11,171 nucleotides of DNA from Desulfobacterales bacterium (GTDB taxonomy: Bacteria; Desulfobacterota; Desulfobacteria; Desulfobacterales; Desulfosalsimonadaceae). Positions 1 to 6,581 of this stretch are shown piece after piece (within the stretch, counting starts at the first letter, position 1; every line of letters starts with the position of its first letter). The notes beneath the pieces were generated by a model. It did no database searches, was not told the origin of the DNA, and saw only the letters and a list, made by a program, of their open reading frames with translations. Position numbers and translations under genes: made by a program. The stretch lies in the NCBI GenBank assembly GCA_018399455.1, contig JAGYOT010000023.1, positions 1-11,171 on the forward strand. Reading direction: 5' to 3'.

Positions 1-9
1 GTGATTCCT

Positions 10-279
10 GTGGCAAATCACAAGTCCGCCATCAAAAGAAGTCGACAGAACGAGGAACGCCGGTTGCAAAACCGGGCGGTAAAGACCCGGATGAAAACCG
101 TTATCAAAAAGCTGGCTCAGGCGGAAAAAGCCGGCGACGCCAATCTCATTGCCAGTGAACTCAGTCGCACTAAGTCTGTGATCGATAAGGCGGCCAAAAA
201 AGGCGTTATTCATCCGAAGACCGCTTCCCGGAAAAAATCCCGTCTGGCCAAAAGCATAAACCGCGCCACAGCAGCCTAG
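10..279 (+). CDS. rpsT: 30S ribosomal protein S20
   Basis: S20 binds 16S rRNA early in assembly of the small ribosomal subunit. The product is 89 residues, the usual size, and highly basic, with the family's MANHKSAIKR opening, a K/R-rich helical body and the late HPKTASRKKSRLAK segment. An in-frame GTG also exists at position 1, but the family N-terminus begins exactly at the GTG at 10 (read as Met, then ANHKS), so 10 is the preferred start. Its ribosome binding site and promoter lie largely or wholly left of the window. The stop (277-279) overlaps the stop of the convergent lptE, and a terminator hairpin follows within lptE. Identification is by recognised family sequence; the start choice is inference. 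Confidence 0.97.
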   Translation: MANHKSAIKRSRQNEERRLQNRAVKTRMKTVIKKLAQAEKAGDANLIASELSRTKSVIDKAAKKGVIHPKTASRKKSRLAKSINRATAA

Positions 280-809
280 AATTCATCGGTTAAACGGTAA
301 TAAATCCGCTCCGCCAGCCTTTCTGAAAGCTTGGCGATAGCGGATTTTTTATATTGTTCGGTTCGGCGTTTTTCGGTTGACATATCGTAGGAATCACTGG
401 CTGAGATGTCGTGGGCCGACCATATGACCCGTCCTTCGGGCGTTTTCAGTGCAATTTCCAGATAGAGGGTAATCCGGCGTTCCGCAGGCCGGCTCGGGCT
501 TATATGGGAGATTGTCCGGATCCGGGCGGACCTGATGGTGCCGGTCAAAATGGCATCAGCCCGTCCTTTTTCAACGAGTTCAACCGTATCAAACCGTATA
601 AACTGATTGACAATATCGTTAGTCACGAGGGTTTCAATACCCGTTTCTCCGCTTCGGTTTTCAAAAACACTGATATTTAGCCGCTGGATGCCCTCCGGAA
701 GCTCTCCGCCGCCGGAAAAGTGATAGCCACAGGCAGCCGTTGATGCCAGGATGAGCCCTATCGTCCAAAGCAGCCGACGGATTCGTGTTTTTTGTCGCCT
801 CCCTGCCAT
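276..809 (-). CDS. lptE: LPS-assembly lipoprotein LptE
   Basis: LptE (RlpB) is an outer-membrane lipoprotein that plugs the LptD barrel and helps insert lipopolysaccharide into the outer leaflet. From the ATG at 807-809 the product is 177 residues. A basic N-terminus (residues 2-12), a hydrophobic stretch and a lipobox ending at Cys27 (STAAC, then GYHF) form a type II signal peptide. The mature part has the family's Cys-Gly-Tyr-x-Phe start, a Gly-rich loop, LPEGIQRLNISVFENRS and a conserved tail. A longer GTG start at 869 exists, but ATG 809 has purine-rich GGAGGGAGAAGGG just upstream and gives a normal signal peptide length. The gene follows leuS by 62 nt on the same strand, a pairing common in proteobacteria, and is probably cotranscribed. 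holA, often next in that cluster, is absent. Confidence 0.9.
   Translation of the reverse strand: MAGRRQKTRIRRLLWTIGLILASTAACGYHFSGGGELPEGIQRLNISVFENRSGETGIETLVTNDIVNQFIRFDTVELVEKGRADAILTGTIRSARIRTISHISPSRPAERRITLYLEIALKTPEGRVIWSAHDISASDSYDMSTEKRRTEQYKKSAIAKLSERLAERIYYRLTDEF
302..350 (+). terminator. Rho-independent terminator of rpsT, embedded in lptE
   Basis: Beginning 23 nt after the rpsT stop, AAATCCGCT (302-310) pairs perfectly with AGCGGATTT (339-347). Inside this 9-bp outer stem, GCCA/TGGC and CTTTC/GAAAG pair further, leaving a tiny apical loop and small internal loops. The stem runs directly into six T residues (345-350). This is a textbook intrinsic terminator for rightward rpsT transcription. 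It lies wholly inside the last codons of the leftward lptE, so the bases serve both roles. On the other strand the hairpin is followed by ATTTATTA, a poorer U-tract, so termination of lptE here is less certain. Confidence 0.8.
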
Positions 810-871
810 TTCCCTTCTCCCTCCAATCAATTCGGAAAAATCCCAAAAGGCTTTTGATATGGAAGCCACCC

Positions 872-3463
872 TTAAACCACCACGTTAACCAGCTTGTCTT
901 TAACCACAATCACCTTTTTGATGGGTTTTCCGTGGATAAAGCGCCTGACGTTTTCGTCAGCCAGAGCCGTTTTCCTGATGGTTTCCTCGTCGGCATCAGC
1001 GTCAATCTGAAATCGTCCTCTAAGCTTGCCGTTTACCTGCACTACCATCAGCCGGGTATCGCTCACCATTGCATCGTTACGGTAGGACGGCCATTGAGCC
1101 GATGAGAGTTTGCCGGGCTCATTGCCCAGAGCCGACCAGAGTTCTTCAGTGATGTGGGGTACCACCGGTGCCAGAAGGAGGATCACCGATTCCACGGCAA
1201 AGCGCATGACATTTGCCGCATAAGGATGCTGCATATCCAGATTCGCCGTATACATGGCGTTTACAAGCTCCATAACAGCACTGATGGCGGTATTGAAATG
1301 AAACCGCTCTTCAATATCCGTGGTAACCTTCCGGATGGTCTGATGGGTTTTGGAAAAAAGTCTTTTTCCGGCCAGATCCAGTTCGTCCAGGTCCCCGTCA
1401 AATGATTGGGCATCGCCGATGACGGTTTCCCAGTCTTTGATCAATCGCCAGATCCGGTTCAAAAACCGAAAGCCTCCTTCAACGCCCTGTTCGCTCCACT
1501 CCAGGCTTCGATCGGGTGGAGCGGCAAAAAGACAGAAGAGCCGAACCGTGTCCGCTCCATATTCATCCAGCAGCACATTCGGATCAACCACATTCTTTTT
1601 GGACTTTGACATTTTCTCCACGCGGCCCACCGCGGCCGCCTTGCCGCATATACGGCAACAGGGCTGGTCCTGCCGGTAATCGACTTCTTCCGGGTAGAGG
1701 AATCCATGCTCAGGACACCGGACGGTCTCCTTGCAGACCATGCCCTGGGTCAAAAGCCTTATGAAGGGTTCCTTGAAATCCACAAGCTCCATATCCTTCA
1801 AAACCCTTGTGAAATAACGGGAATAGAGCAGATGCATCACCGCATGCTCCACCCCGCCGATGTACTGATCCACGGGCATCCAGTAGGCGACGGCCGAAGG
1901 GTCGAACATACCCGTATTATGCCGCGGACTGCAGTAGCGTTCAAAATACCAGGAGGACTCGACAAAAGTGTCCATGGTATCGGTTTCGCGCCGGGCCGGT
2001 CCGCCGCAGGCAGGGCAGGTCGTTTCAGCAAAAGATTTGGTTGCGGCAAGCGGGGAGCGTCCGCCTTCAAGGAGATCGACATCTTCGGGAAGCACCACAG
2101 GCAAATCCTCCTCACGAACCGGGACGGTACCGCAGACCGGGCAGTGGATAACGGGAATGGGAGCCCCCCAATACCGCTGCCGCGATATGCCCCAGTCGCG
2201 CAGACGGTAGCTGACGGCCTTTTTGCCCATATTCCGCTGAGCCAGATCGTCCGTTATCGCCTCTTTGGCGGCCGTGCTTTCCATGCCATCAAAGCGCTCC
2301 GAGTTGACCAGAACCCCCTCGCCGGTATAGGCCTCTGTCCGGGCTACTTCGTTAACAGCTGCTTTTCGGGGACAAATCACCACGATAATATCGAGCCCGT
2401 ATTTTCTGGCAAAGTCATAGTCACGCTGGTCATGGGCAGGGACCGACATGACCGCACCGGTACCATATTCCATTAATGCAAAATTGGCAAGATAAACAGG
2501 CATTCGGCGGCCGTTTACGGGATTGATGCACCACGCACCGGTAAAGACGCCTTCTTTTTCGTAGTTTTCAAGCATCCGGTCCGAGTGGCTCTGAAGCGCC
2601 ATGCGCTCGACAAAGGCATCCACTTCAGCTTCACGGCCGGTTCCGCGCGATAACGGCTGAACCAGGGGATGTTCCGGGGCAAGGCACATAAATGTGGCAC
2701 CGAACAAGGTATCCGGCCGGGTAGTAAAGACTTTGATCTGCAGATCGCTTTTTTCAACAGCAAAGCTGATTTCCGCGCCGATGCTTTTGCCGATCCAGTT
2801 TTTCTGCATGGTGGTGACTTTTTCCGGCCAGCCGGGCAGTTGGTCGCAATGATTCAAAAGATCCTCGGCATAATCCGTGATTTTAAAGAACCACTGCCGG
2901 AGCTTTTTCTGGCGCACAGGCTGGCCGCAGCGCCAGCATTCCCCGGCCTCCACCTGCTCGTTGGCAAGGACGGTCTGGCAGGTTTCGCACCAGTTCACAT
3001 AGGATTCCCCCTGATAGGCCATGCCCTTGTCAAACATTTTCAGAAAGAGCCACTGCTCCCATTTATAGTATTCAGGAGCACAGGTGGCCAGTTCCCGGTC
3101 CCAGTCGTAGGAGTAACCCATGCGTTTTAACTGGGTGCGCATGGCCTCGATGTTGGCGTATGTCCAGGCAGCCGGGTGGGTATCGTTGGCAATAGCCGCA
3201 TTTTCCGCCGGCATGCCGAAGGCGTCCCATCCCATGGGGTGCAGCACGTTAAATCCCTGCATTCGCTTGTAGCGGGCAATAACATCGCCGATGGTGTAAT
3301 TGCGCACATGCCCCATATGGATTTTGCCGGAAGGATAGGGAAACATTTCAAGAAGATAGTATTTTTCCCGGTCCGACGCCTCGCTTGCTTTAAACTGTTG
3401 GTTTTTCTCCCAGACCGCCTGCCATTTCGGTTCAATTTGCTTTGGATTGTATCGGGTCTCCAT
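872..3463 (-). CDS. leuS: Leucyl-tRNA synthetase (class Ia)
   Basis: This cytoplasmic enzyme charges tRNA-Leu with leucine using ATP. The 863-residue length is normal for bacterial LeuRS. The class I HIGH signature appears as HMGH at residues 49-52 and KMSKS at 617-621. The editing domain (about 225-420) has the threonine-rich TTRPDTLFG at 247-255 and the editing aspartate in VPAHD (D345), so proofreading of mischarged isoleucine/norvaline should be intact. Cysteine pairs C159/C162 with C176/C179 form the zinc-binding ZN1 module; C441/C444 with C483/C486 look like a second zinc site. A leucine-specific insertion just before KMSKS (about 575-612) carries C583, C602, C603 and C606. The anticodon-binding helices and small C-terminal domain (about 800-863) are present. 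The ATG at 3463 has a weak GAGAAGAG upstream. It is first of a leuS-lptE unit. Confidence 0.99.
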   Translation of the reverse strand: METRYNPKQIEPKWQAVWEKNQQFKASEASDREKYYLLEMFPYPSGKIHMGHVRNYTIGDVIARYKRMQGFNVLHPMGWDAFGMPAENAAIANDTHPAAWTYANIEAMRTQLKRMGYSYDWDRELATCAPEYYKWEQWLFLKMFDKGMAYQGESYVNWCETCQTVLANEQVEAGECWRCGQPVRQKKLRQWFFKITDYAEDLLNHCDQLPGWPEKVTTMQKNWIGKSIGAEISFAVEKSDLQIKVFTTRPDTLFGATFMCLAPEHPLVQPLSRGTGREAEVDAFVERMALQSHSDRMLENYEKEGVFTGAWCINPVNGRRMPVYLANFALMEYGTGAVMSVPAHDQRDYDFARKYGLDIIVVICPRKAAVNEVARTEAYTGEGVLVNSERFDGMESTAAKEAITDDLAQRNMGKKAVSYRLRDWGISRQRYWGAPIPVIHCPVCGTVPVREEDLPVVLPEDVDLLEGGRSPLAATKSFAETTCPACGGPARRETDTMDTFVESSWYFERYCSPRHNTGMFDPSAVAYWMPVDQYIGGVEHAVMHLLYSRYFTRVLKDMELVDFKEPFIRLLTQGMVCKETVRCPEHGFLYPEEVDYRQDQPCCRICGKAAAVGRVEKMSKSKKNVVDPNVLLDEYGADTVRLFCLFAAPPDRSLEWSEQGVEGGFRFLNRIWRLIKDWETVIGDAQSFDGDLDELDLAGKRLFSKTHQTIRKVTTDIEERFHFNTAISAVMELVNAMYTANLDMQHPYAANVMRFAVESVILLLAPVVPHITEELWSALGNEPGKLSSAQWPSYRNDAMVSDTRLMVVQVNGKLRGRFQIDADADEETIRKTALADENVRRFIHGKPIKKVIVVKDKLVNVVV

Positions 3464-3506
3464 TGTCTGACTCTTCTCTGTTTAGCCGTTTGTGGGATTT
3501 ATCTCT

Positions 3507-3535
3507 ATGATGGGATAGTATCCACACTATGGCAA
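3507..3535 (-). promoter_or_regulatory. Candidate sigma-70 promoter for leuS
   Basis: On the minus strand, TTGCCA (3535-3530; one mismatch to TTGACA), a 17-nt spacer and CATCAT (3512-3507; two mismatches to TATAAT) precede leuS by about 44 nt. The spacer holds the inverted repeat GGATA-C-TATCC (3513-3523), which could be an operator or chance. The predicted leader is only about 37 nt, too short for a T-box or peptide attenuator. This is pattern matching by eye and not proof of activity. Confidence 0.35.
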
Positions 3536-3639
3536 CAATTGATTTAAAATTGGTTTAATCCTCCTGACCTTCGCGGAATCATGATCGCCGTCAAAGAATG
3601 GCCTGAATTCTTACCAAGTGCTTTTCTATGCCACAAAGT

Positions 3640-3665
3640 TTTTGAAATATCAATTTTGAAATATC
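3640..3665. repeat. Tandem 12-bp direct repeat TTTTGAAATATC
   Basis: TTTTGAAATATC occurs twice (3640-3651 and 3654-3665), separated by AA, giving a 14-bp period. It is AT-rich and sits mid-way between the divergent leuS and rng genes. It could bind a regulator or be part of a dispersed repeat unit. It abuts the CCGGATCCGG palindrome at 3665-3674. Confidence 0.7.
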
Positions 3666-3774
3666 CGGATCCGGGTTCCGGCAGGAAAGTCGGGGACGGG
3701 CTCCGTTTTAACAGTACCGGCATAAACGCCACAAAAGGGCGGCCTTCCTGCAACTTGTTTAAATTAGAAATTAT

Positions 3775-3803
3775 TTGACTTGTTTGCCCTGATTTCATAT
3801 GAA
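3775..3803 (+). promoter_or_regulatory. Candidate sigma-70 promoter for rng (and downstream genes)
   Basis: TTGACT (3775-3780; one mismatch to TTGACA), a 17-nt spacer and TATGAA (3798-3803; two mismatches to TATAAT) lie about 93 nt before the rng start. The -10 hexamer is inside a perfect 12-bp palindrome, TTTCATATGAAA (3793-3804). The spacing is optimal and the region is AT-rich, so this is the best candidate to drive the rightward cluster. Activity is inferred only. Confidence 0.45.
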
Positions 3804-3812
3804 AGAAGGCAT

Positions 3813-3828
3813 TCATATGGATCCATGT
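3813..3828. repeat. Near-perfect 16-bp palindrome in the rng leader
   Basis: CATATGGATCCATGTG is self-complementary except for one base pair; its ATGGATCCAT core is perfect. It lies 10-25 nt after the candidate -10 box, about where a transcript would start, so it could be an operator or a 5' hairpin. It may also be chance. Confidence 0.4.
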
Positions 3829-3873
3829 GCGGCAATCCCCACAACATCCTGATTTTTGAAGCTTATAGATGAC

Positions 3874-3882
3874 AAGGAGGTG
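3874..3882 (+). promoter_or_regulatory. Strong Shine-Dalgarno of rng at unusually long spacing
   Basis: AAGGAGGTG is near-perfectly complementary to the 16S rRNA 3' end, yet its end is 14 nt before ATG 3897 (16 nt from GGAGG). No ATG, GTG or TTG lies in frame between them; the only codons are GTC, GGT, CTC, ATC and GCG. The distance may lower initiation efficiency. Confidence 0.7.
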
Positions 3883-3896
3883 TCGGTCTCATCGCG

Positions 3897-5357
3897 ATGA
3901 ACAGCAAAATATTGGTCAATGCCGTTGATCCGGAGGAGTGCCGGATTGCGAAGGTTAAAAACAACCGGTTGGAGGAGTTTCATATTGAAACCACCGCCCG
4001 GGAGATCACTCAGGGAAACATTTACAAAGGGATCGTGGCTCGGGTGGAGCCCAGCCTTCAGGCTGTATTTGTCGATTATGGCGCTGAAAAGCATGGTTTT
4101 TTGCAGAAGCATGAAATCCATCCCGACTACTTCAGGGATGATCCTTCAGGCAATCAGTCTCTCAAAAATATTGTCCAGAGCGGCCAGGAAATGCTCGTAC
4201 AGATCACCAATGACCCCTTCATGCACAAGGGCGCCATGCTGACCACGTTCATATCGCTTCCCGGCCGCTATATCGTTCTGATGCCGGGCGGCAAAAACCG
4301 CGGTGTATCCAGGAAAATTGGCGATGAAGAGGAACGCAAGCGCTTGAAGGATATCCTCTCAAAGCTTAAAATCCCTGAGGACTATGGCATCATTGTCCGG
4401 ACCGCTGGCCAGAAAGCGACAAAAACGGCCATTGATAAAGATTTCCGCTATCTTATGCGCCTGTGGAAAAATATCAACAAGGAGGCTGTCAAGGAGGAGG
4501 CCCCTGCCCTGGTCTACAAGGATCGGACGCTGGTTCAGCGGTCCATCAGGGATTATTTTACTGCTGATGTGTCGGAAATCCTCGTTGATGATGAAGCCGT
4601 TTACAATGAGATCCGCGAGTTCATTCACATCGTCTCGCCACAGCACCAGAAAATCGTCAAACGCTACACTGCCGATAAGCCGATTTTTACCAAGCATCAG
4701 CTGGAGGATCAGATCACATCGATTTTTGAGAACCGGGTGAGACTCAAATCCGGGGGATCGGTTGTGATTGAACAGACCGAAGCCCTTGTTTCAATTGATG
4801 TGAACTCGGGAAAGGCCACGCAAAAAAAATCCATTGAGGAAACCGCTCTGGCCACCAATCTGGAGGCTGCTGAAGAGATTGCCCGTCAGCTGCGATTGAG
4901 GGATTTGGGCGGACTGATTGTGATTGACTTTATTGATATGAGGGAGCAGAAGAACAAGCTAAAAGTCGAACGGGCCATGAAGACCAACGTAAAGGAGGAT
5001 AAGGCGCGCACCAAGGTGGGTCGGATTTCAAGCTTTGGTCTGATGCAGATGTCCAGGCAGCGTATCCGGCCGTCCATCCGGCTGATTAATTTTGAAAGAT
5101 GCCGGCACTGCCAGGGCAAAGGGGTTACTCAGTCCGTGGAATCCCTGGGCCTGAGCTTTCTCCGACGGCTCCGGCTGGAGACCCTGAAGGGGGACATATC
5201 AAATGTGAAAGGCTATGTTCCCTCGGAAGTTGCGGCGTATTTATTGAACCGCAAAAAAAAGGAGATTCTGGATCTTGAGGTGCGCCGGGGCATTAATATT
5301 ACGATTGAACCCGACAGCACCATGATCCCCGGCGACAGCCGGATTGACTGGGAATAA
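3897..5357 (+). CDS. rng: Ribonuclease G (RNase E/G family endoribonuclease)
   Basis: A single-strand-specific endoribonuclease of the RNase E/G family; in characterised bacteria RNase G matures the 5' end of 16S rRNA and starts decay of some mRNAs. The 486-residue product matches RNase G length and lacks the long C-terminal scaffold of RNase E. The order is an N-terminal strand (residues 1-37), an S1 RNA-binding domain (about 38-125, NIYKGIVARV to LPGRYIVL), a 5'-sensor/RNase H-like region, then the DNase I-like catalytic core. The metal-binding aspartates are D301 in LVSIDVNSGK and D344 in IVIDFIDM. C402/C405 in CRHCQGKG form the zinc-link that joins protomers. An in-frame TGA at 3870 leaves ATG 3897 as the first usual start, but the strong AAGGAGGTG (3874-3882) lies 14 nt away, longer than usual. 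yajC follows after 72 nt. Confidence 0.96.
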   Translation: MNSKILVNAVDPEECRIAKVKNNRLEEFHIETTAREITQGNIYKGIVARVEPSLQAVFVDYGAEKHGFLQKHEIHPDYFRDDPSGNQSLKNIVQSGQEMLVQITNDPFMHKGAMLTTFISLPGRYIVLMPGGKNRGVSRKIGDEEERKRLKDILSKLKIPEDYGIIVRTAGQKATKTAIDKDFRYLMRLWKNINKEAVKEEAPALVYKDRTLVQRSIRDYFTADVSEILVDDEAVYNEIREFIHIVSPQHQKIVKRYTADKPIFTKHQLEDQITSIFENRVRLKSGGSVVIEQTEALVSIDVNSGKATQKKSIEETALATNLEAAEEIARQLRLRDLGGLIVIDFIDMREQKNKLKVERAMKTNVKEDKARTKVGRISSFGLMQMSRQRIRPSIRLINFERCRHCQGKGVTQSVESLGLSFLRRLRLETLKGDISNVKGYVPSEVAAYLLNRKKKEILDLEVRRGINITIEPDSTMIPGDSRIDWE

Positions 5358-5373
5358 CCGGCATATCGGAGTC

Positions 5374-5385
5374 TTGATGCATCAA
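5374..5385. repeat. Perfect 12-bp palindrome between rng and yajC
   Basis: TTGATGCATCAA is exactly self-complementary and lies 16 nt after the rng stop. It has no T-run after it, so it is not a classical terminator. About two or three such palindromes are expected by chance in a window this size, so function is doubtful. Confidence 0.4.
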
Positions 5386-5429
5386 CGGCAGAACGTTAAA
5401 CGCATAAAACCATATACCAGGGAGGCAGC

Positions 5430-5789
5430 ATGTTTGATTTAGTAGCGACGGCCTATGCAATGGGGCAGGGCGCCGGTGGGGATGCTCCGCAGGGGGGGGG
5501 CTTTGCCGCACTGGTGCCGATCATCCTGATGTTCGTGATTTTTTATTTTCTGCTCATTCGGCCCCAGCAGAAAAAGGCCAAGTCGCACCAGGAGATGATC
5601 AATAACCTGAAAAAGGGCGACCGGATAATTACCAGCGGAGGGATTTACGGAAGAATAACCAGCCTGGACGACCACACCGCAAGTCTTGAAATTGCAGACA
5701 AGGTCCGGGTCAAGGTGACCCGGGGTAGCATTGCCTCGCTGGCGCAGGCGGCCCCTGAGCCCAAACAAAAAGATGAAAGCAATACTTGA
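5430..5789 (+). CDS. yajC: Preprotein translocase accessory subunit YajC
   Basis: YajC is a small inner-membrane protein found with SecD and SecF in the Sec holotranslocon. The 119-residue product has a short Gly-rich N-terminus, one membrane helix (about 25-44, ALVPIILMFVIFYFLLI), then the diagnostic RPQQKKAK motif (44-51) and a soluble domain with the conserved GDRIITSGGIYGRI (63-76). A charged tail ends the protein. GGAGG (5421-5425) is 4 nt before the ATG. A run of nine G (5492-5500) lies within the codons for the Gly-rich segment just before the helix; it is a likely spot for slippage or sequencing error, but the frame is intact here. It sits 72 nt after rng and 192 nt before secD, in the common yajC-secD-secF order. 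Confidence 0.97.
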   Translation: MFDLVATAYAMGQGAGGDAPQGGGFAALVPIILMFVIFYFLLIRPQQKKAKSHQEMINNLKKGDRIITSGGIYGRITSLDDHTASLEIADKVRVKVTRGSIASLAQAAPEPKQKDESNT

Positions 5790-5981
5790 TTTGCCGGTGC
5801 TAAATTGGTAAAAGATCGCCGCGTCCGATTCTCAGGGCCGTTGATTGTCAAATGACGGCCGGGGGGGCGGCGTTCGTCACCGCCCCCGCAAGCGCAGGAC
5901 ACAGCGCATGCGGGGATATTGGTTTTTTGAAAAGCCATTAATCAGGGAATTTAGTGGATAAGTGGATAAGGGGTACCAGCC
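5790..5981 (+). other. Structured yajC-secD intergenic region with competing hairpins
   Basis: Three stem-loops are visible. Hairpin 1 is GGCCGT (5836-5841) with ACGGCC (5855-5860). Hairpin 2 is GGGGGCGG (5863-5870) with CCGCCCCC (5880-5887), with a 9-nt loop. Hairpin 3 is CCCCGCA-a-GCGC (5884-5895) with GCGC-a-TGCGGGG (5904-5915), an 11-bp stem with a single A-A mismatch and an 8-nt loop. Hairpins 2 and 3 share bases 5884-5887, so they cannot both form fully. A six-T run (5923-5928) begins 8 nt after hairpin 3. This could be an attenuator-like leader, a weak terminator or processing site after yajC, or a dispersed palindromic repeat. No coding gene is evident. Confidence 0.55.
5927..5955 (+). 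promoter_or_regulatory. Candidate promoter for secD
   Basis: TTGAAA (5927-5932; one mismatch to TTGACA), a 17-nt spacer and TTTAGT (5950-5955; two mismatches to TATAAT) end 26 nt before the secD start. The transcript would have a leader of about 20 nt that still includes the AAGGGG ribosome binding site (5968-5973). It would let secD-secF be expressed apart from rng-yajC. Seen by eye only. Confidence 0.35.
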
Positions 5982-6581
5982 GTGAAAAACGTTTCCTGGC
6001 GCATATTGATTGTTTTAGGGGTTCTGATTGTCGCCGCAGTCCTTGTGATACCAACTTTCAAACCGGGATGGTGGCCCCACAAGCAGATTAATCTTGGTCT
6101 GGATTTAAAGGGCGGAATGCATCTTGTCCTTGAAGTACAGACGGAAAAAGCGGTTCAAAGCACGGTGGAGCGCATCCGCGGTGAACTGCGTACATTGCTG
6201 CGCAAAGAGCGGATCCGGCATCGGGGCATTCTGGCAGCGGGGAAGACAAAACTTTCCGTCACGATTTTGGAGCAGGAGGCCCTTGATGATGTACGCGATA
6301 TTCTGGCCCGCGAATACGCCGATGTGGAAATCGCATCCAAATCTCAAGAAGAGGGCGGACTTAAGCTGGAAATCGGTCTCACTGAGGAATGGGTGCGGGA
6401 AATCAAGAAGCAGGCTACCGAACAAGCACTTGAGACGATCAGAAACCGCATTGATCAGTTCGGCGTGAGCGAGCCGGATATCCGCATCCAGGGGAAGAAG
6501 GGTTCTGGTGCAGCTGCCCGGCATCCAGGACACCCGGCGTGCCAAGGAACTGATCGGCAAAACCGCCCAGCTGGAGTTTAA
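5982..6581 (+). CDS. secD: SecD N-terminal fragment as read
   Basis: This is the upstream open frame of the shifted secD, 199 codons. Residues 1-173 are genuine SecD: TM1, the D1 motif and most of the P1 periplasmic region. Residues 174-199 (beginning GSGAAARHPG) are out-of-frame and match nothing in SecD. If the shift is real, this product would be an anchored, truncated protein without the five C-terminal transmembrane helices. Confidence 0.75.
   Translation: MKNVSWRILIVLGVLIVAAVLVIPTFKPGWWPHKQINLGLDLKGGMHLVLEVQTEKAVQSTVERIRGELRTLLRKERIRHRGILAAGKTKLSVTILEQEALDDVRDILAREYADVEIASKSQEEGGLKLEIGLTEEWVREIKKQATEQALETIRNRIDQFGVSEPDIRIQGKKGSGAAARHPGHPACQGTDRQNRPAGV

Larger units (their letters stand above)
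3464..3896. other. 433-bp divergent intergenic region, leuS / rng
   Basis: No convincing gene is seen. The region contains a candidate leuS promoter on the left, a tandem 12-bp repeat (3640-3665), a 10-bp palindrome CCGGATCCGG (3665-3674), a candidate rng promoter at 3775-3803, and two further palindromes (3793-3804 and 3813-3828). A 90-codon minus-strand open frame (3816-3544) has no Shine-Dalgarno sequence and resembles no family known to me. A 65-codon plus-strand frame (3581-3778) covers much of the same DNA and is also unsupported. The middle part could be a decayed or dispersed intergenic repeat, which needs whole-genome comparison. Confidence 0.6.

Noticed and set aside
1..9. rpsT starting at GTG 1
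   Set aside because: S20 proteins begin at the ANHKS segment; GTG 10 gives the standard N-terminus.
810..869. Longer lptE starting at GTG 869
   Set aside because: It would put 20 extra non-hydrophobic residues ahead of the signal peptide. ATG 809 has a good purine-rich ribosome binding site and places the lipobox Cys at residue 27.
1706..2476. 256-codon plus-strand frame
   Set aside because: It lies entirely antisense to leuS, whose identity is certain; the translation has no domain and reflects GC-biased codon positions.
5374..5385. Terminator after rng formed by TTGATGCATCAA
   Set aside because: The palindrome has no loop and no T-run after it, and yajC follows closely with a good ribosome binding site.
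5645..5938. 97-codon minus-strand frame across the yajC end and the yajC-secD gap
   Set aside because: It is antisense to yajC, has low-complexity Arg/Pro/Cys/Gly composition from the hairpin DNA, and matches no recognised family.
6498..6507. Programmed ribosomal frameshift in secD
   Set aside because: No X-XXY-YYZ slippery heptamer is present; the needed shift is +1, there is no RF2-like stop at the site, and SecD is not known to use frameshifting. A sequence error or recent mutation is simpler.
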